From Flexistipes sp. (GTDB taxonomy: Bacteria > Chrysiogenota > Deferribacteres > Deferribacterales > Flexistipitaceae): a stretch of 37,199 bases of DNA. Made by a program: the position numbers and the translations under genes. Each line of letters starts with the position of its first letter. Positions within the stretch are counted from its first letter, which is position 1. Below are positions 15,158-24,826 of this stretch, one piece after another. Location: NCBI RefSeq assembly GCF_036172515.1, contig NZ_JAXKVW010000018.1, positions 1-37,199 on the forward strand, written 5' to 3'. A model generated the notes under the pieces. It ran no database searches. It was not told where the DNA came from and worked only from the letters and a program-made list of their open reading frames with translations.

Positions 15158-16477
15158 TTAACCGATACCCCCGTAAACTATATTTAATATTACTACGATA
15201 AAAGCTACAAATACAAATATATATTTGCCGTAAGGTTCAAACCATTTGCCAAAGCGTATGTTGGAGTTTTTATTGATTTCAGCCCTTGCCTTATCTGCAC
15301 CAAAAACCCAAAAGAATACTACAGCAGAAACAAGAGCGCCGAAGGGCAGAACGTAAATGGTTGTTATGTCCGCCCATGTGCCGAATTTTGACATGTCAAC
15401 ATCCAGCGGCAAGCCCACAAGAAAAGCTACAATACTTAATAACAGTACAGCTTTCCCTCGGGAAAACCCGGTTTTATCCATAAAGCCTTCCACTGCAGGC
15501 TCAAGCATACTTACTGAAGATGAAAATCCGGCAAATACTACTGAGAGAAAAAACAGAATACCGAATATATAACCTCCGGGCATCTTGGCAAAAACTGTTG
15601 GTATACTGACAAACAAAAGTCCGGGGCCGGCTGCCGGATCCAGGCCAAATGCAAACACAGCGGGGATGATGGCTAACGCAGCCAGCATTGATGCCATAAA
15701 ATTAAACAGTACGGCCTGTATTGAAGCGGAAGGGATGTCAGTGTCATCACGGGCATAACTTCCGTAAACAAGCATTGTTGCCCCACCAAGACTTAATGTA
15801 AAGAATGCCTGTCCGAGAGCCATAATCCAGGTTTTGACTTCAGCAAGTTTAGACCATTCAGGAACAAAAATATATTTTATACCGTCCATCGCCCCTGTCA
15901 GTGTTACTGATCTTATTACCAAAATGAGCAGAATAACAAATAGTACAGGCATCATAATTTTGTTTGCCTTTTCAATACCTTTTTGGACACCGAAAAATAC
16001 GATTACCATTGTCCCGATAACTGCAGCTGCATGCCATCCTATGGTACTTGCAGTACCGGTAAAGGTTCCGAAATAATCCGGAATGTTTATTACATTGAAG
16101 GCTCCTGTAAATGACAAAACGAAGTACTTCAGAAGCCAGCCTATCACTATGGCGTAAAATATATAAATGGAAAAGACAGCCGCTACCGGAATAAAACCCA
16201 GAGCCGCCCCGATTTTGCCGGTCCCTTTTTTCTTTTCTTCAAAAACCTTTTCAAAAGCTCCGATCGCTCCTTTTACCTGGCTTCTGCCGAATGCCCATTC
16301 TTCCATAAGTCCGACACTGGCAATGCCGAAAACAAAAATTAAATACGGAATCAGGAATGCCGCGCCGCCGTATTCACCTATACGCCATGAAAAAAGCCAT
16401 ATATTTCCAAGACCTATTGCTGATCCCACACTGACCAGTATAAAACCCATTTTTCCTGTCCACTTCTCTCTTTTCAT
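15158..16477 (-). CDS. Sodium-dependent NSS-family (SNF) transporter
   Basis: A 439-residue inner-membrane protein with about 11-12 hydrophobic helices, of the neurotransmitter:sodium symporter family (LeuT, TnaT, MhsT), which imports amino acids or similar solutes with Na+. The N-terminal signature GFILVSVGSAIGLGNIWLF, then EYGGAAFLIPYL, corresponds to TM1 and TM2 of the family, including the unwound region that binds Na+ and substrate. A bacterial length near 440 is normal. The substrate cannot be deduced. The start has AAAGGAG before it. It is a single gene, convergent with msrA. Confidence 0.9.
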   Translation of the reverse strand: MKREKWTGKMGFILVSVGSAIGLGNIWLFSWRIGEYGGAAFLIPYLIFVFGIASVGLMEEWAFGRSQVKGAIGAFEKVFEEKKKGTGKIGAALGFIPVAAVFSIYIFYAIVIGWLLKYFVLSFTGAFNVINIPDYFGTFTGTASTIGWHAAAVIGTMVIVFFGVQKGIEKANKIMMPVLFVILLILVIRSVTLTGAMDGIKYIFVPEWSKLAEVKTWIMALGQAFFTLSLGGATMLVYGSYARDDTDIPSASIQAVLFNFMASMLAALAIIPAVFAFGLDPAAGPGLLFVSIPTVFAKMPGGYIFGILFFLSVVFAGFSSSVSMLEPAVEGFMDKTGFSRGKAVLLLSIVAFLVGLPLDVDMSKFGTWADITTIYVLPFGALVSAVVFFWVFGADKARAEINKNSNIRFGKWFEPYGKYIFVFVAFIVVILNIVYGGIG

Positions 16478-16529
16478 AAAAACTCCTTTGATTAACTCTA
16501 CCTCAATGTTTTAATAAAACTAAAAGTCA

Positions 16530-16657
16530 AGAGCTTTGAATAATTGAACCACTATAAATCTTACCACCCCCAGCCCCTCCTAACTCTTTGATAGGAGGTG
16601 AGCTAAGTTCCTCCCCTAATTTAGAGGAGTATAGGTGGGGTACTTATTCAAAGCTTT
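16530..16657. repeat. MITE-like element with AGAGCTTTGAATAA ends
   Basis: AGAGCTTTGAATAA (16530-16543) pairs with TTATTCAAAGCTTT (16644-16657), one mismatch. The interior, from CTTACCACCCC to TAGGTGGGGTAC, is homologous to 9612-9741 and contains a CTCCTAAC...GATAGGAG hairpin. It has no coding capacity. Confidence 0.65.
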
Positions 16658-16784
16658 CAACATTATAAAAAAGTTTAAAGTCACAAATATTCTATATGAT
16701 TGTTATAAAATGATTTGTCAACTGTCTATCATAAAATTTTATGTTCAGGACTTATATCAATTTGTATTTAATTGAACAATAGAG

Positions 16785-16862
16785 GAAGCAGGGCTTCAGC
16801 CCTGCAATATGAGCTTCTTTGTTTACAGTGATTGTTTAAGGGCGGCGCTGAAGCGCCACTTC
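16785..16862. repeat. Two TTCA/TGAA-loop hairpins
   Basis: GCAGGGC-TTCA-GCCCTGC (16788-16805) and GGCGC-TGAA-GCGCC (16844-16857) face each other, flanked by GAGGAAGC and ACTTCC. They belong to the same family as the hairpins near 6.7, 9.6 and 29.4 kb. The rest of the gap between 16478 and 16923 is AT-rich without visible features. Confidence 0.6.
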
Positions 16863-16923
16863 CAAAAGGTGAGTATCTTCTTATGGGATTTATTACTCTT
16901 TTGACTGCGATTTGGTATTAAAG

Positions 16924-17886
16924 TTATGACCGGCACCAGTCAGGCAGGTTTATTACACCTTTTTCTGCCAGAGAAACTATCATTTCCTGCTCAATTCTGA
17001 TGTGGCCGTATTCGGTCATCATTTCGGCTATTTCTCTCAAATCATCAGAATCAAGAGATTGTGTTTCGTATTTTTTTTCGGCGTAAACAGGTGTATGTAT
17101 ATTATTTATTGCCTTTTCTATGGTATTTATATCAGGAAAGAAAGAAGTTCCTGGAATATATGACATTAAAATGTCAGCAATCTGAAGACCGGCGGGATCC
17201 ACATCACCAAAATGTATAATATTTCCGAAATCGCTGTTTTTCAGCTGTCTGCCGATTTCACCAATATTTTGAAAGCCTGCAGCGTAAATAAACATTGAAT
17301 TATTCGGATTTAGTCTGAAAAAAGGTGACAGATTTTCAAAAATTACTGTATTTTCAGCCTCTGCAGATATAATCTCCAGCTTATCGGCAAAACAGGAGAA
17401 AAAGCCGTTACTTTTCATTACATCGGTAATGTCTATATTTTCCAAATGTATGTTTTTGTCACATCTGATGTGAATAATATTGTAATAACTACCGGCACTA
17501 AGCGGTCTGAATTCATTGACAAGCGTTTTTAAAATTGAAGATTTTTGAATAGTTTTGGAATCACCAAATACTAACGCAGACAGCTGGCGCAGGTCGGTTC
17601 CTCTTAACTCATTATTTTTCAGGTAGGCATAAAGTTTGTAAGCCTTTTCCAAATTTTCCATGCTTTTGGGGTAGATATTCAGTTCGGAGAGTATGTTGTA
17701 TTTTTCGTAAATTTCCCTGCAGTGGTTGTTGAAGTAATTCCGGAGATAATTATAATCGTTTATAATAACTTTATATCGGCCTTTTTTTATCAGGATATCC
17801 GAGTTTATAAAATCATCCAGATGCTTCGAATAACTGCATTCGTTATTTTCAAGAAGTTTTGCTATCAGAAGGCATCTGTCAAGCAT
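16924..17886 (-). CDS. jetD: Wadjet nuclease subunit JetD (Toprim/TopoVI-A-like)
   Basis: A 320-residue protein, last gene of the Wadjet operon. JetD is the subunit that cleaves plasmid DNA after the SMC-like motor has extruded it. The C-terminal half carries Toprim-like features: VIFENLSPF with Glu184, and HFGDVDPAGLQIA with Asp228 and Asp230, which would bind the catalytic metal. The first 170 residues contain an arm-like region with the ATDLRQLS/RGTDLRQLS-type motif (about 95-103) typical of DUF3322/DUF2220 proteins. The true start is the ATG at 17886, one base after the jetC stop (TAAAATG) and preceded by AAGGG. The frame is open further upstream, but that reads through jetC. At 320 residues it is shorter than type I JetD proteins of about 390, which points to another Wadjet type. 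Confidence 0.87.
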   Translation of the reverse strand: MLDRCLLIAKLLENNECSYSKHLDDFINSDILIKKGRYKVIINDYNYLRNYFNNHCREIYEKYNILSELNIYPKSMENLEKAYKLYAYLKNNELRGTDLRQLSALVFGDSKTIQKSSILKTLVNEFRPLSAGSYYNIIHIRCDKNIHLENIDITDVMKSNGFFSCFADKLEIISAEAENTVIFENLSPFFRLNPNNSMFIYAAGFQNIGEIGRQLKNSDFGNIIHFGDVDPAGLQIADILMSYIPGTSFFPDINTIEKAINNIHTPVYAEKKYETQSLDSDDLREIAEMMTEYGHIRIEQEMIVSLAEKGVINLPDWCRS

Positions 17887-17887
17887 T

Positions 17888-20800
17888 TTACCCTTCAAAT
17901 CTGGTATGCGGCATAACCACTCCGTTGTCTGAGGCAATGAGATGATAGTGCATGCCTCTGTTAAAATTGGGAATATTGGGTAGTGCCACAATGAGCTGCA
18001 GTCCCCAGTTTTCTGCAATTTCAAATAACGTATTGATTGAGTCCACATCCAGTCTGTCAGCTTCATCCAGGACGATGGGCAGCATTTTATCTTTCAGGCT
18101 TTCTTCGGAAAATCTTGTTAGCATACTTAAGACAATTACAATATTGGTGCCCAGATTTTCACCGTTGGAAAGCCCTTTGTTTCTTCGGTTGCCGGAGTTA
18201 TCAAACAAATCTATTTCAATATCAAAATAGTTGCGGTAATCCAGAACATCATCCTCGTTTACCTGCGAGCGGCTGTAACCGAGACTTCTGCCCAAATCTT
18301 TTATAAAAGCATCGAAGTCCACATCTTCGGACTCAAGAAGACTCATTATGGAATCCGACTGGTGAATATGCTGAAGTTTGTGATAAGCAGGCCGCTCTTC
18401 CACCCGTAATTTTATCTGTCGGATTTTGCCGAAATGCACGTTTTCCAGGTCACTGTTTAATTTGCGTAACGTTCTTTTTACCCTGAAAATATTTTCCTCA
18501 ATTCCCGACTTGAAATTTCCGATTACTGACTTTATTTCATCTTCGATTTGAAGCAGCTGTACATTCAGTTTTTCCAGATCTTCCTGCAGTTTTGTCAGCG
18601 ACTGAAAGTTCGGGAAAACTTTTACAACCGTTTCATTAAATTTATCCAAAATGTTTGGTGTTTTTGGCATGTCTTTGTCGTATTTTTGTAAAAATGATGT
18701 CATTTCCTTCTCAAATATTCCTCTGCTTTCATAAAAGGAAGCGTCACTTATATCAAACGTTTTGGGTGATAACTCTTCGCCTGTAAGCTCAAGGGATACA
18801 TCTTTGTAGTGAGAAATTTTCTCTTCGTATACCTCTATATCATCTCTTAAACGGGTAATTTCGTCCACCAGCCTTTTTTGCTCTGACTGAATTTCTCTTC
18901 TTTCATCTTTTAAACGGTCTATCTCTTTACTGTAAGTGTTTTTGAGTTCGCTCATCCTGCTTTTTTCCTTTCTGAGTGTTTCGATTTCGCTGAAATCAAC
19001 TTTCCCCAGCAGAATATCCCTCGGATATTCATTCTCTAAACGCTCTTTTATTGTTATGTTTTTATTATAAATCTTCTCTGCTTTGTGAAATTCATTTTTT
19101 TCTTTATCAAGAAGAGATTCCAGTTCATTTATCTTACTTTTAAGTTCAGAATAATCTTTGTCCAGATTTTCTATATGCTTTTTGATTTCTGTCAGTTCTT
19201 TTTTTGCTTTCTCGTAATCGTCTTTATAGTCAGATCGTCCGAAGTAATATTTTAATCTCAGGATTTGCTGGAAATCGTTTTTGACTTTGTTAAAAACAAA
19301 GCTTTTTTCCTCTATGTATTCTATTTGCTTTTTTAGGTCATCCGCTTCATCGGTGAGATTTTTCAGATAGAGATAATCAAAAATGTGGTCTAACTCATAA
19401 ATATCCTTCAAAAGGGTTGAAATAGTTTGCATTCTGCGATTGTTTTTTTCGATTACAGATTTTGTATCTTTGATATTCTGCCTCAAAGCCTCGACCCTTG
19501 CTTTTCTGGATTTTTCACCTATTACCGGATATTTCGGAGCTGGCTCATACCGTTTTACAGATGGCGCTTTACTGTCATAGATAAGATATCCATCCTGAAG
19601 CTTTTCCACAGAATATTTGTCTGTATCAATATCTCCGGTAACAAAAAACAGTTTGTCAGAACCATTTGCGTAATCGTAAATATCTTTTGAATCAGACACT
19701 ACAGCGGCATATTTCATGTCTCCCAGCAGCGATTCCAGTTTTTCACTTTCATCAATGGGTATGTCATCAAACTTTTTGTATAAAAACTGGCCGTTGAAAT
19801 TTTTCAGGGCTTCCGGAAGTACAATTTTACCCTTGAGAAGTTCGTTTATTTCCTTGTCTATATTTTCAACAATATGCTCTTTTTCTTCAGTCTCCTTTTT
19901 GAGGGTGTAAAGCTCGGACTCCAGTGTTTTGCCTTCAGTATTAAGCTCCTCTTTGGATTCAAATGATATATCACTGCTGAGACGATTCTTTATGGACACC
20001 GCTTTGTTGTGGATTTTCAGTTTTTCTGTGAGGTTTTTGTATTCTTTTTTTAAGAACGGCAGACTTTCAATGTCTCTGCTGATTTGATTCCAGTGATCAA
20101 GCATTTTTTCAAAATCTGTGACAGTACCTATTCTGTCTTTTGTGTAGGATGTAACATTCTGCAGATATTTGATAAGATTGTTGTAATTTTCATAATTAAC
20201 AGAGAGGGCTTTTAACTCGCCTTCAATTTTTATTTTATCTTTCTCCGCAAAATTTTTAGATTGAAAAATATCTTCAAGATTCTGTTTTTTCACGGAAATG
20301 TTATTTTCCAGCTCACGGATTTTCTCTGTCAACTCTTTTAATATGTTTTCATTTTCTGCTGAAGTTTTAAGTAACTCGGTATACTCTTCAAAAGCGGCAT
20401 AGCTTCTTTCAAAATCTGAAATGTTCTGCAGCAGTTTTTCAAGCTGCTCTTCAGTATCCTGCAGGTGGGCATTTTTTTCATCAATATCGGCATTAATTAT
20501 TTCAAGTTTTCTGTTATGGTTTTCAATCGTATCATTATTTTTGGACAATTTCGTTTTCATGCTTTCAAGTTTGGATATGCTTTTGTTAAGCTGATCGCTG
20601 TAATATTTTACACAGTTGTCATGATATTTGTTTGCCGCATCTTCCAAGGCGTATACTTCATCCCTTATGGCTTTTATACGCTCAATTTTTCTTACCACTT
20701 CGCTGCGCTGCCTTATACTTTTTGTTAAAGACTGAATAAGTTTTTTCGGACTGGAATCGGTGGAGGAGAGGACATCCTTTATCATTTTTTTACCCTGACG

Positions 20801-21424
20801 GAGGATACCTGTGGAGATTGACCTGTAAAGTGTGGAAAATTCCGAAATCTTTGATGAAATGTTTATTGCCAACACCCCCCTGTTGTACAAATATTGGTGA
20901 TATTCGGTGACTGTCTGGAAATTTCGGAATTCAAGATTGGGGTATTTGCTTAACAGATGTTTGTTAAGCTGAGCAAGATTTTCAATGAGCCGGTTTCCTT
21001 CAAAAAAATCGTCAGGAGCTACAGTAACATTTTCCAGAGCAATCGGTTTGATATCAACTTTTGTATCAGGGTTTTTGATAAGCCTTATACCGAAAGACAG
21101 GGTTTTGCTGTTTTCTGGGGGCCTGCCGGCATAATGCTGCTGAAATTTGTTAATGTTGAAGAATATATAGCCTGCCGATCCCAGCATATAATCGCCGAGT
21201 GAGCGGTCGTCTTTCTGGGTTGTGACATTAAATTTAGTATACTGCTGATTTGCTATCAGCCCTGTTTGGATAGCATCCAACAAAGTGGTTTTGCCCACCC
21301 CGTTTTTGCCGAAAAGGGAGGTGAAAGTTTTGTCAAAATGCATAATGCATTTTGGGTACAAATTAAAGCCGACTATCACAAGAGAGTCTAAATATATGCT
21401 TTCTTTTTCGAGTTTTACTCCCAT
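17888..21424 (-). CDS. jetC: Wadjet SMC-like ATPase JetC (MksB/MukB-like)
   Basis: A 1178-residue SMC-type motor. The N-terminal head has Walker A GKNGVGKTT (residues 39-47). Long coiled-coil arms run from about 230 to 530 and from about 640 to 1000. They flank a globular hinge (about 540-635, FNGQFLYKKFDDIP to YEPAPKYPVIG). The C-terminal head has the ABC signature LSNGE (about 1085-1089) and Walker B PIVLDEADRLD (Asp1120, Glu1121). In Wadjet, JetC with JetA and JetB forms a condensin-like complex that extrudes loops on circular DNA and hands small plasmids to JetD. Its ATG overlaps the end of jetB by 10 bases. It is distinct from housekeeping SMC by its hinge type and gene context. Confidence 0.92.
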   Translation of the reverse strand: MGVKLEKESIYLDSLVIVGFNLYPKCIMHFDKTFTSLFGKNGVGKTTLLDAIQTGLIANQQYTKFNVTTQKDDRSLGDYMLGSAGYIFFNINKFQQHYAGRPPENSKTLSFGIRLIKNPDTKVDIKPIALENVTVAPDDFFEGNRLIENLAQLNKHLLSKYPNLEFRNFQTVTEYHQYLYNRGVLAINISSKISEFSTLYRSISTGILRQGKKMIKDVLSSTDSSPKKLIQSLTKSIRQRSEVVRKIERIKAIRDEVYALEDAANKYHDNCVKYYSDQLNKSISKLESMKTKLSKNNDTIENHNRKLEIINADIDEKNAHLQDTEEQLEKLLQNISDFERSYAAFEEYTELLKTSAENENILKELTEKIRELENNISVKKQNLEDIFQSKNFAEKDKIKIEGELKALSVNYENYNNLIKYLQNVTSYTKDRIGTVTDFEKMLDHWNQISRDIESLPFLKKEYKNLTEKLKIHNKAVSIKNRLSSDISFESKEELNTEGKTLESELYTLKKETEEKEHIVENIDKEINELLKGKIVLPEALKNFNGQFLYKKFDDIPIDESEKLESLLGDMKYAAVVSDSKDIYDYANGSDKLFFVTGDIDTDKYSVEKLQDGYLIYDSKAPSVKRYEPAPKYPVIGEKSRKARVEALRQNIKDTKSVIEKNNRRMQTISTLLKDIYELDHIFDYLYLKNLTDEADDLKKQIEYIEEKSFVFNKVKNDFQQILRLKYYFGRSDYKDDYEKAKKELTEIKKHIENLDKDYSELKSKINELESLLDKEKNEFHKAEKIYNKNITIKERLENEYPRDILLGKVDFSEIETLRKEKSRMSELKNTYSKEIDRLKDERREIQSEQKRLVDEITRLRDDIEVYEEKISHYKDVSLELTGEELSPKTFDISDASFYESRGIFEKEMTSFLQKYDKDMPKTPNILDKFNETVVKVFPNFQSLTKLQEDLEKLNVQLLQIEDEIKSVIGNFKSGIEENIFRVKRTLRKLNSDLENVHFGKIRQIKLRVEERPAYHKLQHIHQSDSIMSLLESEDVDFDAFIKDLGRSLGYSRSQVNEDDVLDYRNYFDIEIDLFDNSGNRRNKGLSNGENLGTNIVIVLSMLTRFSEESLKDKMLPIVLDEADRLDVDSINTLFEIAENWGLQLIVALPNIPNFNRGMHYHLIASDNGVVMPHTRFEG

Positions 21425-22104
21425 TCGCCGTCCGCTCCTTCATCGTTATCGAATTCCGTATCCTTAATGAATATATTTAAAATTTCTTCTATATCCATTT
21501 CCTCTTCAGATTGTTTATCATAAAGCTCCAAAGCAAGGTCGAAAAATCTTTTGATGCTGCCTTTGATTTCTATGGAGGAATAATTAATATTTCCGGGTGT
21601 GCCGGAGACTATATCCAGAAAGTTGTATTTATTTAACTGCCTGAGGGTTTTAGCGTAATTTTCATTTACTGTTTCAAGACGTTTATCCGATTCATAAAAA
21701 TTCTGCATTCTTTTTACAAAAATTTCATAGAGATTCTCAAGGGGGAAGATGGAATTCAACTCTTCAAACAGTTCGTCAGCATTAAATGTCGGGTTCTCGG
21801 TATTCTGAAAAAATTTAAGGGCCAGATACATCCCCAGAAACGTTTCGGATTTACTGAAATACTCAAATGATGTGTACCGGTCTTTTCTGGGAACGGACAG
21901 ATAAAAATTGCTGTCATAATTCTGCAGTTTATATCCGAGAAAATCATAATATTCCGTCAGTATGTTTATGTTTTCTTCGATGAAATTATATTCAGCCGGC
22001 ATGTTGCCTGCATGAACATTTATGCCGTCCTGCAATAAATAATTTACTTTTTTAAAAAGGGGGTTATGGTCTCTGATAAGCTTAATTATACTTGTTTCCG
22101 GCAT
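21415..22104 (-). CDS. jetB: Wadjet subunit JetB (MksE/DUF4194-like KITE protein)
   Basis: A 229-residue acidic cytoplasmic protein between jetA and jetC. Size and position match JetB (MksE-like), a winged-helix KITE subunit that binds the kleisin JetA and the SMC neck. Sequence features are weak: alternating helices and strands and a very acidic tail (DTEFDNDEGADGEWE). The assignment rests mainly on operon order and length. The start at 22104 overlaps jetA by 23 bases, and its end overlaps jetC, so the subunits are translationally coupled as expected for a stoichiometric complex. Confidence 0.82.
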   Translation of the reverse strand: MPETSIIKLIRDHNPLFKKVNYLLQDGINVHAGNMPAEYNFIEENINILTEYYDFLGYKLQNYDSNFYLSVPRKDRYTSFEYFSKSETFLGMYLALKFFQNTENPTFNADELFEELNSIFPLENLYEIFVKRMQNFYESDKRLETVNENYAKTLRQLNKYNFLDIVSGTPGNINYSSIEIKGSIKRFFDLALELYDKQSEEEMDIEEILNIFIKDTEFDNDEGADGEWE

Positions 22105-23365
22105 GTTTTACCTTTTGTTTGCTTAATGATATTTCTGATAAATAACAGTTTTCATATTTGAATTCAGAGTTTTTAACAAAGACATTACATATTTCAGACA
22201 GCTCGTAGAGTATTTTATTATAGTATTTGGGCAGATTTTCCTTTACCAAATCAAACTGCATTATTGCCTGAATGTAGTCTATATGATTTTTTTCTTCAAG
22301 CTCTTTCATTATATACTCTATAATCTTTTTCAATTCTTCCTTTTCAAGTGTATCAACTTCTTCCCGGAGTATTTTGTTTTCCGTATCGATAAATACGGGT
22401 TTTCGCTCCTGGGTTTTCCAGTTGTATTTGAAATCAGCAACTTTCAGGCGTTTGGGTTTTCTCAGATAAACCGGGGTGGCTGCGAACTCATTTAATAGTT
22501 TTTTCTGAAACTCCAGTATCTTATCCAATGCACTTATACTTATTTGGGAAGTTAAAAGACTGACGTGTCTGTTTATAAATTCTGTAACATCTGTCAGTGT
22601 ATTTTCCAGTTCATTCTTTATGCTGAAGAGTTTTCTCGAAGCTTTATGAATATTGTCTGTTACTTCGCTGCTGTTTTCGAAACGTTTTTCGATGGTATTC
22701 ATCATGTATAATATCTGGTTATATGATGAATATTTTGAAAGGGATGTTGATATTTCCTTTAAGCGTTCCCTTATTTTTTCAAGACCTTGCAGGAAATAGC
22801 TGAAAGACTCTTCGCTCCCGCTTCTTATGGCTGATTTTATTTCCCATTTACTGTCCACAATATCTTCTTTCAGCTGCTTTATCTTAATATCAAGTTTTAA
22901 AATAAGATCGAAAAACGTGTGTCTGAAAAAGGAGTCAATGTCGTTTTCGTCTGCATTTTCAAGACTTTTAATGGAGAGAAGTATAGTATTTAAATTACTT
23001 TCAACGTCAGAAGTCGTTTCGGTATCTCTGTTAAAAAGCCCCCTTAATACGCTGGAGCTGATTTCGGAAATATAATATGCATTCTTTTCTGTGGAGGAAT
23101 ACAATAAAAAACCTTTCTTGATGAGGTTTTCCATTACCGTATCAGTCCGCCAAGGCAGCTCGCAATCAAAATTGCTGAGATAGCTGAAACTCCGCTGTAT
23201 TGCTATATCGACAACATCTTTGTCAATAAAATCGTTTTCGTCCGCTTCCTCTTTATGCAGATACAAAAGGTACAAAGTCAAAATTTCGGCATGGGTAAGA
23301 GTGATACCGTCAGGAAATTTTGTAAGCAGATATTTTATTTTTGCCAGGATTTCATTTTCTTGCAT
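22082..23365 (-). CDS. jetA: Wadjet subunit JetA (MksF-like kleisin)
   Basis: A 427-residue, mostly helical protein, first gene of the operon. Position and size match JetA/MksF, the kleisin that bridges the two JetC heads. The N-terminal 90 residues look like winged-helix segments (TLTHAEILTLYLLYL, WRTDTVMENLIKKGFLLYSS). The middle is coiled coil (about 130-260) and the C-terminus has further helices. It does not obviously resemble the DUF3375 JetA of type I Wadjet, so type II or III is more likely. There is no Shine-Dalgarno sequence. A TGATAAACT extended -10 on the minus strand ends seven bases before the ATG, so the operon mRNA may be leaderless. Confidence 0.82.
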   Translation of the reverse strand: MQENEILAKIKYLLTKFPDGITLTHAEILTLYLLYLHKEEADENDFIDKDVVDIAIQRSFSYLSNFDCELPWRTDTVMENLIKKGFLLYSSTEKNAYYISEISSSVLRGLFNRDTETTSDVESNLNTILLSIKSLENADENDIDSFFRHTFFDLILKLDIKIKQLKEDIVDSKWEIKSAIRSGSEESFSYFLQGLEKIRERLKEISTSLSKYSSYNQILYMMNTIEKRFENSSEVTDNIHKASRKLFSIKNELENTLTDVTEFINRHVSLLTSQISISALDKILEFQKKLLNEFAATPVYLRKPKRLKVADFKYNWKTQERKPVFIDTENKILREEVDTLEKEELKKIIEYIMKELEEKNHIDYIQAIMQFDLVKENLPKYYNKILYELSEICNVFVKNSEFKYENCYLSEISLSKQKVKHAGNKYN

Positions 23366-23372
23366 AAGTTAT

Positions 23373-23414
23373 AGTTTATCACGTTTTAAAACATGTTTAA
23401 ATGAAATTTTCATT
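23373..23414 (-). promoter_or_regulatory. Putative Wadjet operon promoter with two palindromes
   Basis: On the minus strand the extended -10 TGATAAACT ends seven bases before the jetA ATG. Just upstream lie the palindrome AAACATGTTT (23389-23398) and the 7-1-7 inverted repeat AATGAAA-T-TTTCATT (23400-23414), positioned where a repressor would cover the promoter. The -35 is weak. Confidence 0.4.
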
Positions 23415-23490
23415 AAAGCCTTTTCATTTTTCTGAAAGATATGTCAATAGTTTGACGATTTTGGTGAAATAACTGAGGATAGGTGAAACA

Positions 23491-24819
23491 TTATTTCCTT
23501 AGAAATAAATCTATGAGCTGCTTTTTGTTTGTTATATTAAATTTCTCATAAATTCTGCTGAGATAGGTTTTGACTGTTGATTCAGAAATCTGAAGCTCGC
23601 TTGAGATATTCTTTATTGTATTTTTGTCCAAAGTATAAAGTAAAACCTGGTACTCCTTTTCAGACAGTCTGTAATAAGCACGGTTTAAAATGCGACGATC
23701 GATATGCTGTGATCCGACAGTCGCTGCATTTTTAATAACTTCAGATTCTGTTTTTGTTGAAGAGAGCCTTTGTTCGCCCGGAATGGGCTTGGAAAAAAAT
23801 AAAATAAAAAGGGTAATAATCATTACAATATTCCCTGCAACAATCCCTATACTAAGTAAAATCTCCTCGCTTAGTGTCATTGTTATCAACTGGCCTAAAA
23901 AAATACCCAGACACATACTGAAAAGTAAAAATGCAGCTTGTGTATACTGTTTGATTTTCATAATAATAAAAAGAATGATGAATATCTCGATAAAACCAAA
24001 AGAAACGTGCAGAGTGAAATTGCTGAGAAAATGAAGCAAAGGCTGCTTTTCATGAATAAAGCTAAATGCAAGTATGCCTGATGCTATAGCTCCCAGGACA
24101 GGTGCTTCTTTTTTGTATTTAAACAACCAGGCTCCTGCAAAAATACCGATTAAGTAGTACAAATGCTCAGGGATACTTAGAAATGCTTTTTGTATGAGAT
24201 TTTGGATTATATAAGAGTATAACATGCCGCCGGTTACATAAAATAACGTTAACAGGAAGTAATAGGAGTCAAGTTTTATTTTTGGGCAATTTTCTGAATC
24301 TGAAGGTTTAAAACAGAGCATTCCTGCTGCAAAAATTAATAGAATAAATACGATTTTAGTCTGATAATTGATGGGAATAATTTCTGTTATAAAACACAGT
24401 AAGAAAGCTAAAGTAAAGGCTCCTAAAGCATTAAAAAACACTTGTCCTGTGTATTTGAGATATAGAATTGCAAATAGAATTAAGGGAGCAGATGATATAC
24501 CTGCCGCAACTAAAAATATATGCAATGCAAATGCATTGTTTACTGGGAAGAGTAATAATGTAAAAAAAACTGTCAGGATTAGGAAAAGTATTTTTAATTT
24601 CTTGATAAGATTCCAGCGTTTGAATGTTCCGATAATCAGTAATCCAATACCCTGACCAGATATAAAAGATAAAGAGGGGTTATTTATTGAAATGTAGCTG
24701 CTCAGATATCCGTTTAAAGGTATAAGCCACATCCAGGTCAAAAAGGCTGCAAAAGGGAAGCTGTATTTTAAAAAACCAATATTATTAAAAAGCCATTTGG
24801 CCGGTATCTGTAGTTTCAT
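23491..24819 (-). CDS. Membrane LuxR-type transcriptional regulator with 12 helices
   Basis: A 442-residue protein with about 12 hydrophobic segments (residues 10 to about 365), like an MFS-fold sensor, followed by a cytoplasmic linker and a C-terminal LuxR/FixJ helix-turn-helix (about 380-442: LSEKEYQVLLYTLD, then ISSELQISESTVKTYLSRIYEKF). Such membrane-tethered LuxR proteins are best known from Eggerthella-type Actinobacteria and usually control an adjacent gene in response to an unknown ligand. The divergent lipoprotein gene is the natural candidate target. The Wadjet operon begins 125 bases downstream on the same strand. I chose the ATG at 24819 because a TATATT -10 ends seven bases before it. 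A TTG at 24867 would add 16 residues. Confidence 0.85.
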   Translation of the reverse strand: MKLQIPAKWLFNNIGFLKYSFPFAAFLTWMWLIPLNGYLSSYISINNPSLSFISGQGIGLLIIGTFKRWNLIKKLKILFLILTVFFTLLLFPVNNAFALHIFLVAAGISSAPLILFAILYLKYTGQVFFNALGAFTLAFLLCFITEIIPINYQTKIVFILLIFAAGMLCFKPSDSENCPKIKLDSYYFLLTLFYVTGGMLYSYIIQNLIQKAFLSIPEHLYYLIGIFAGAWLFKYKKEAPVLGAIASGILAFSFIHEKQPLLHFLSNFTLHVSFGFIEIFIILFIIMKIKQYTQAAFLLFSMCLGIFLGQLITMTLSEEILLSIGIVAGNIVMIITLFILFFSKPIPGEQRLSSTKTESEVIKNAATVGSQHIDRRILNRAYYRLSEKEYQVLLYTLDKNTIKNISSELQISESTVKTYLSRIYEKFNITNKKQLIDLFLRK

Positions 24820-24826
24820 ACCGTTA

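Noticed and set aside
16924-18066. Longer jetD start at 18066 (380 residues)
   Set aside because: The extra 60 residues overlap the conserved Walker B and C-terminal coding region of jetC. The ATG at 17886 has a ribosome binding site and TAAAATG coupling.
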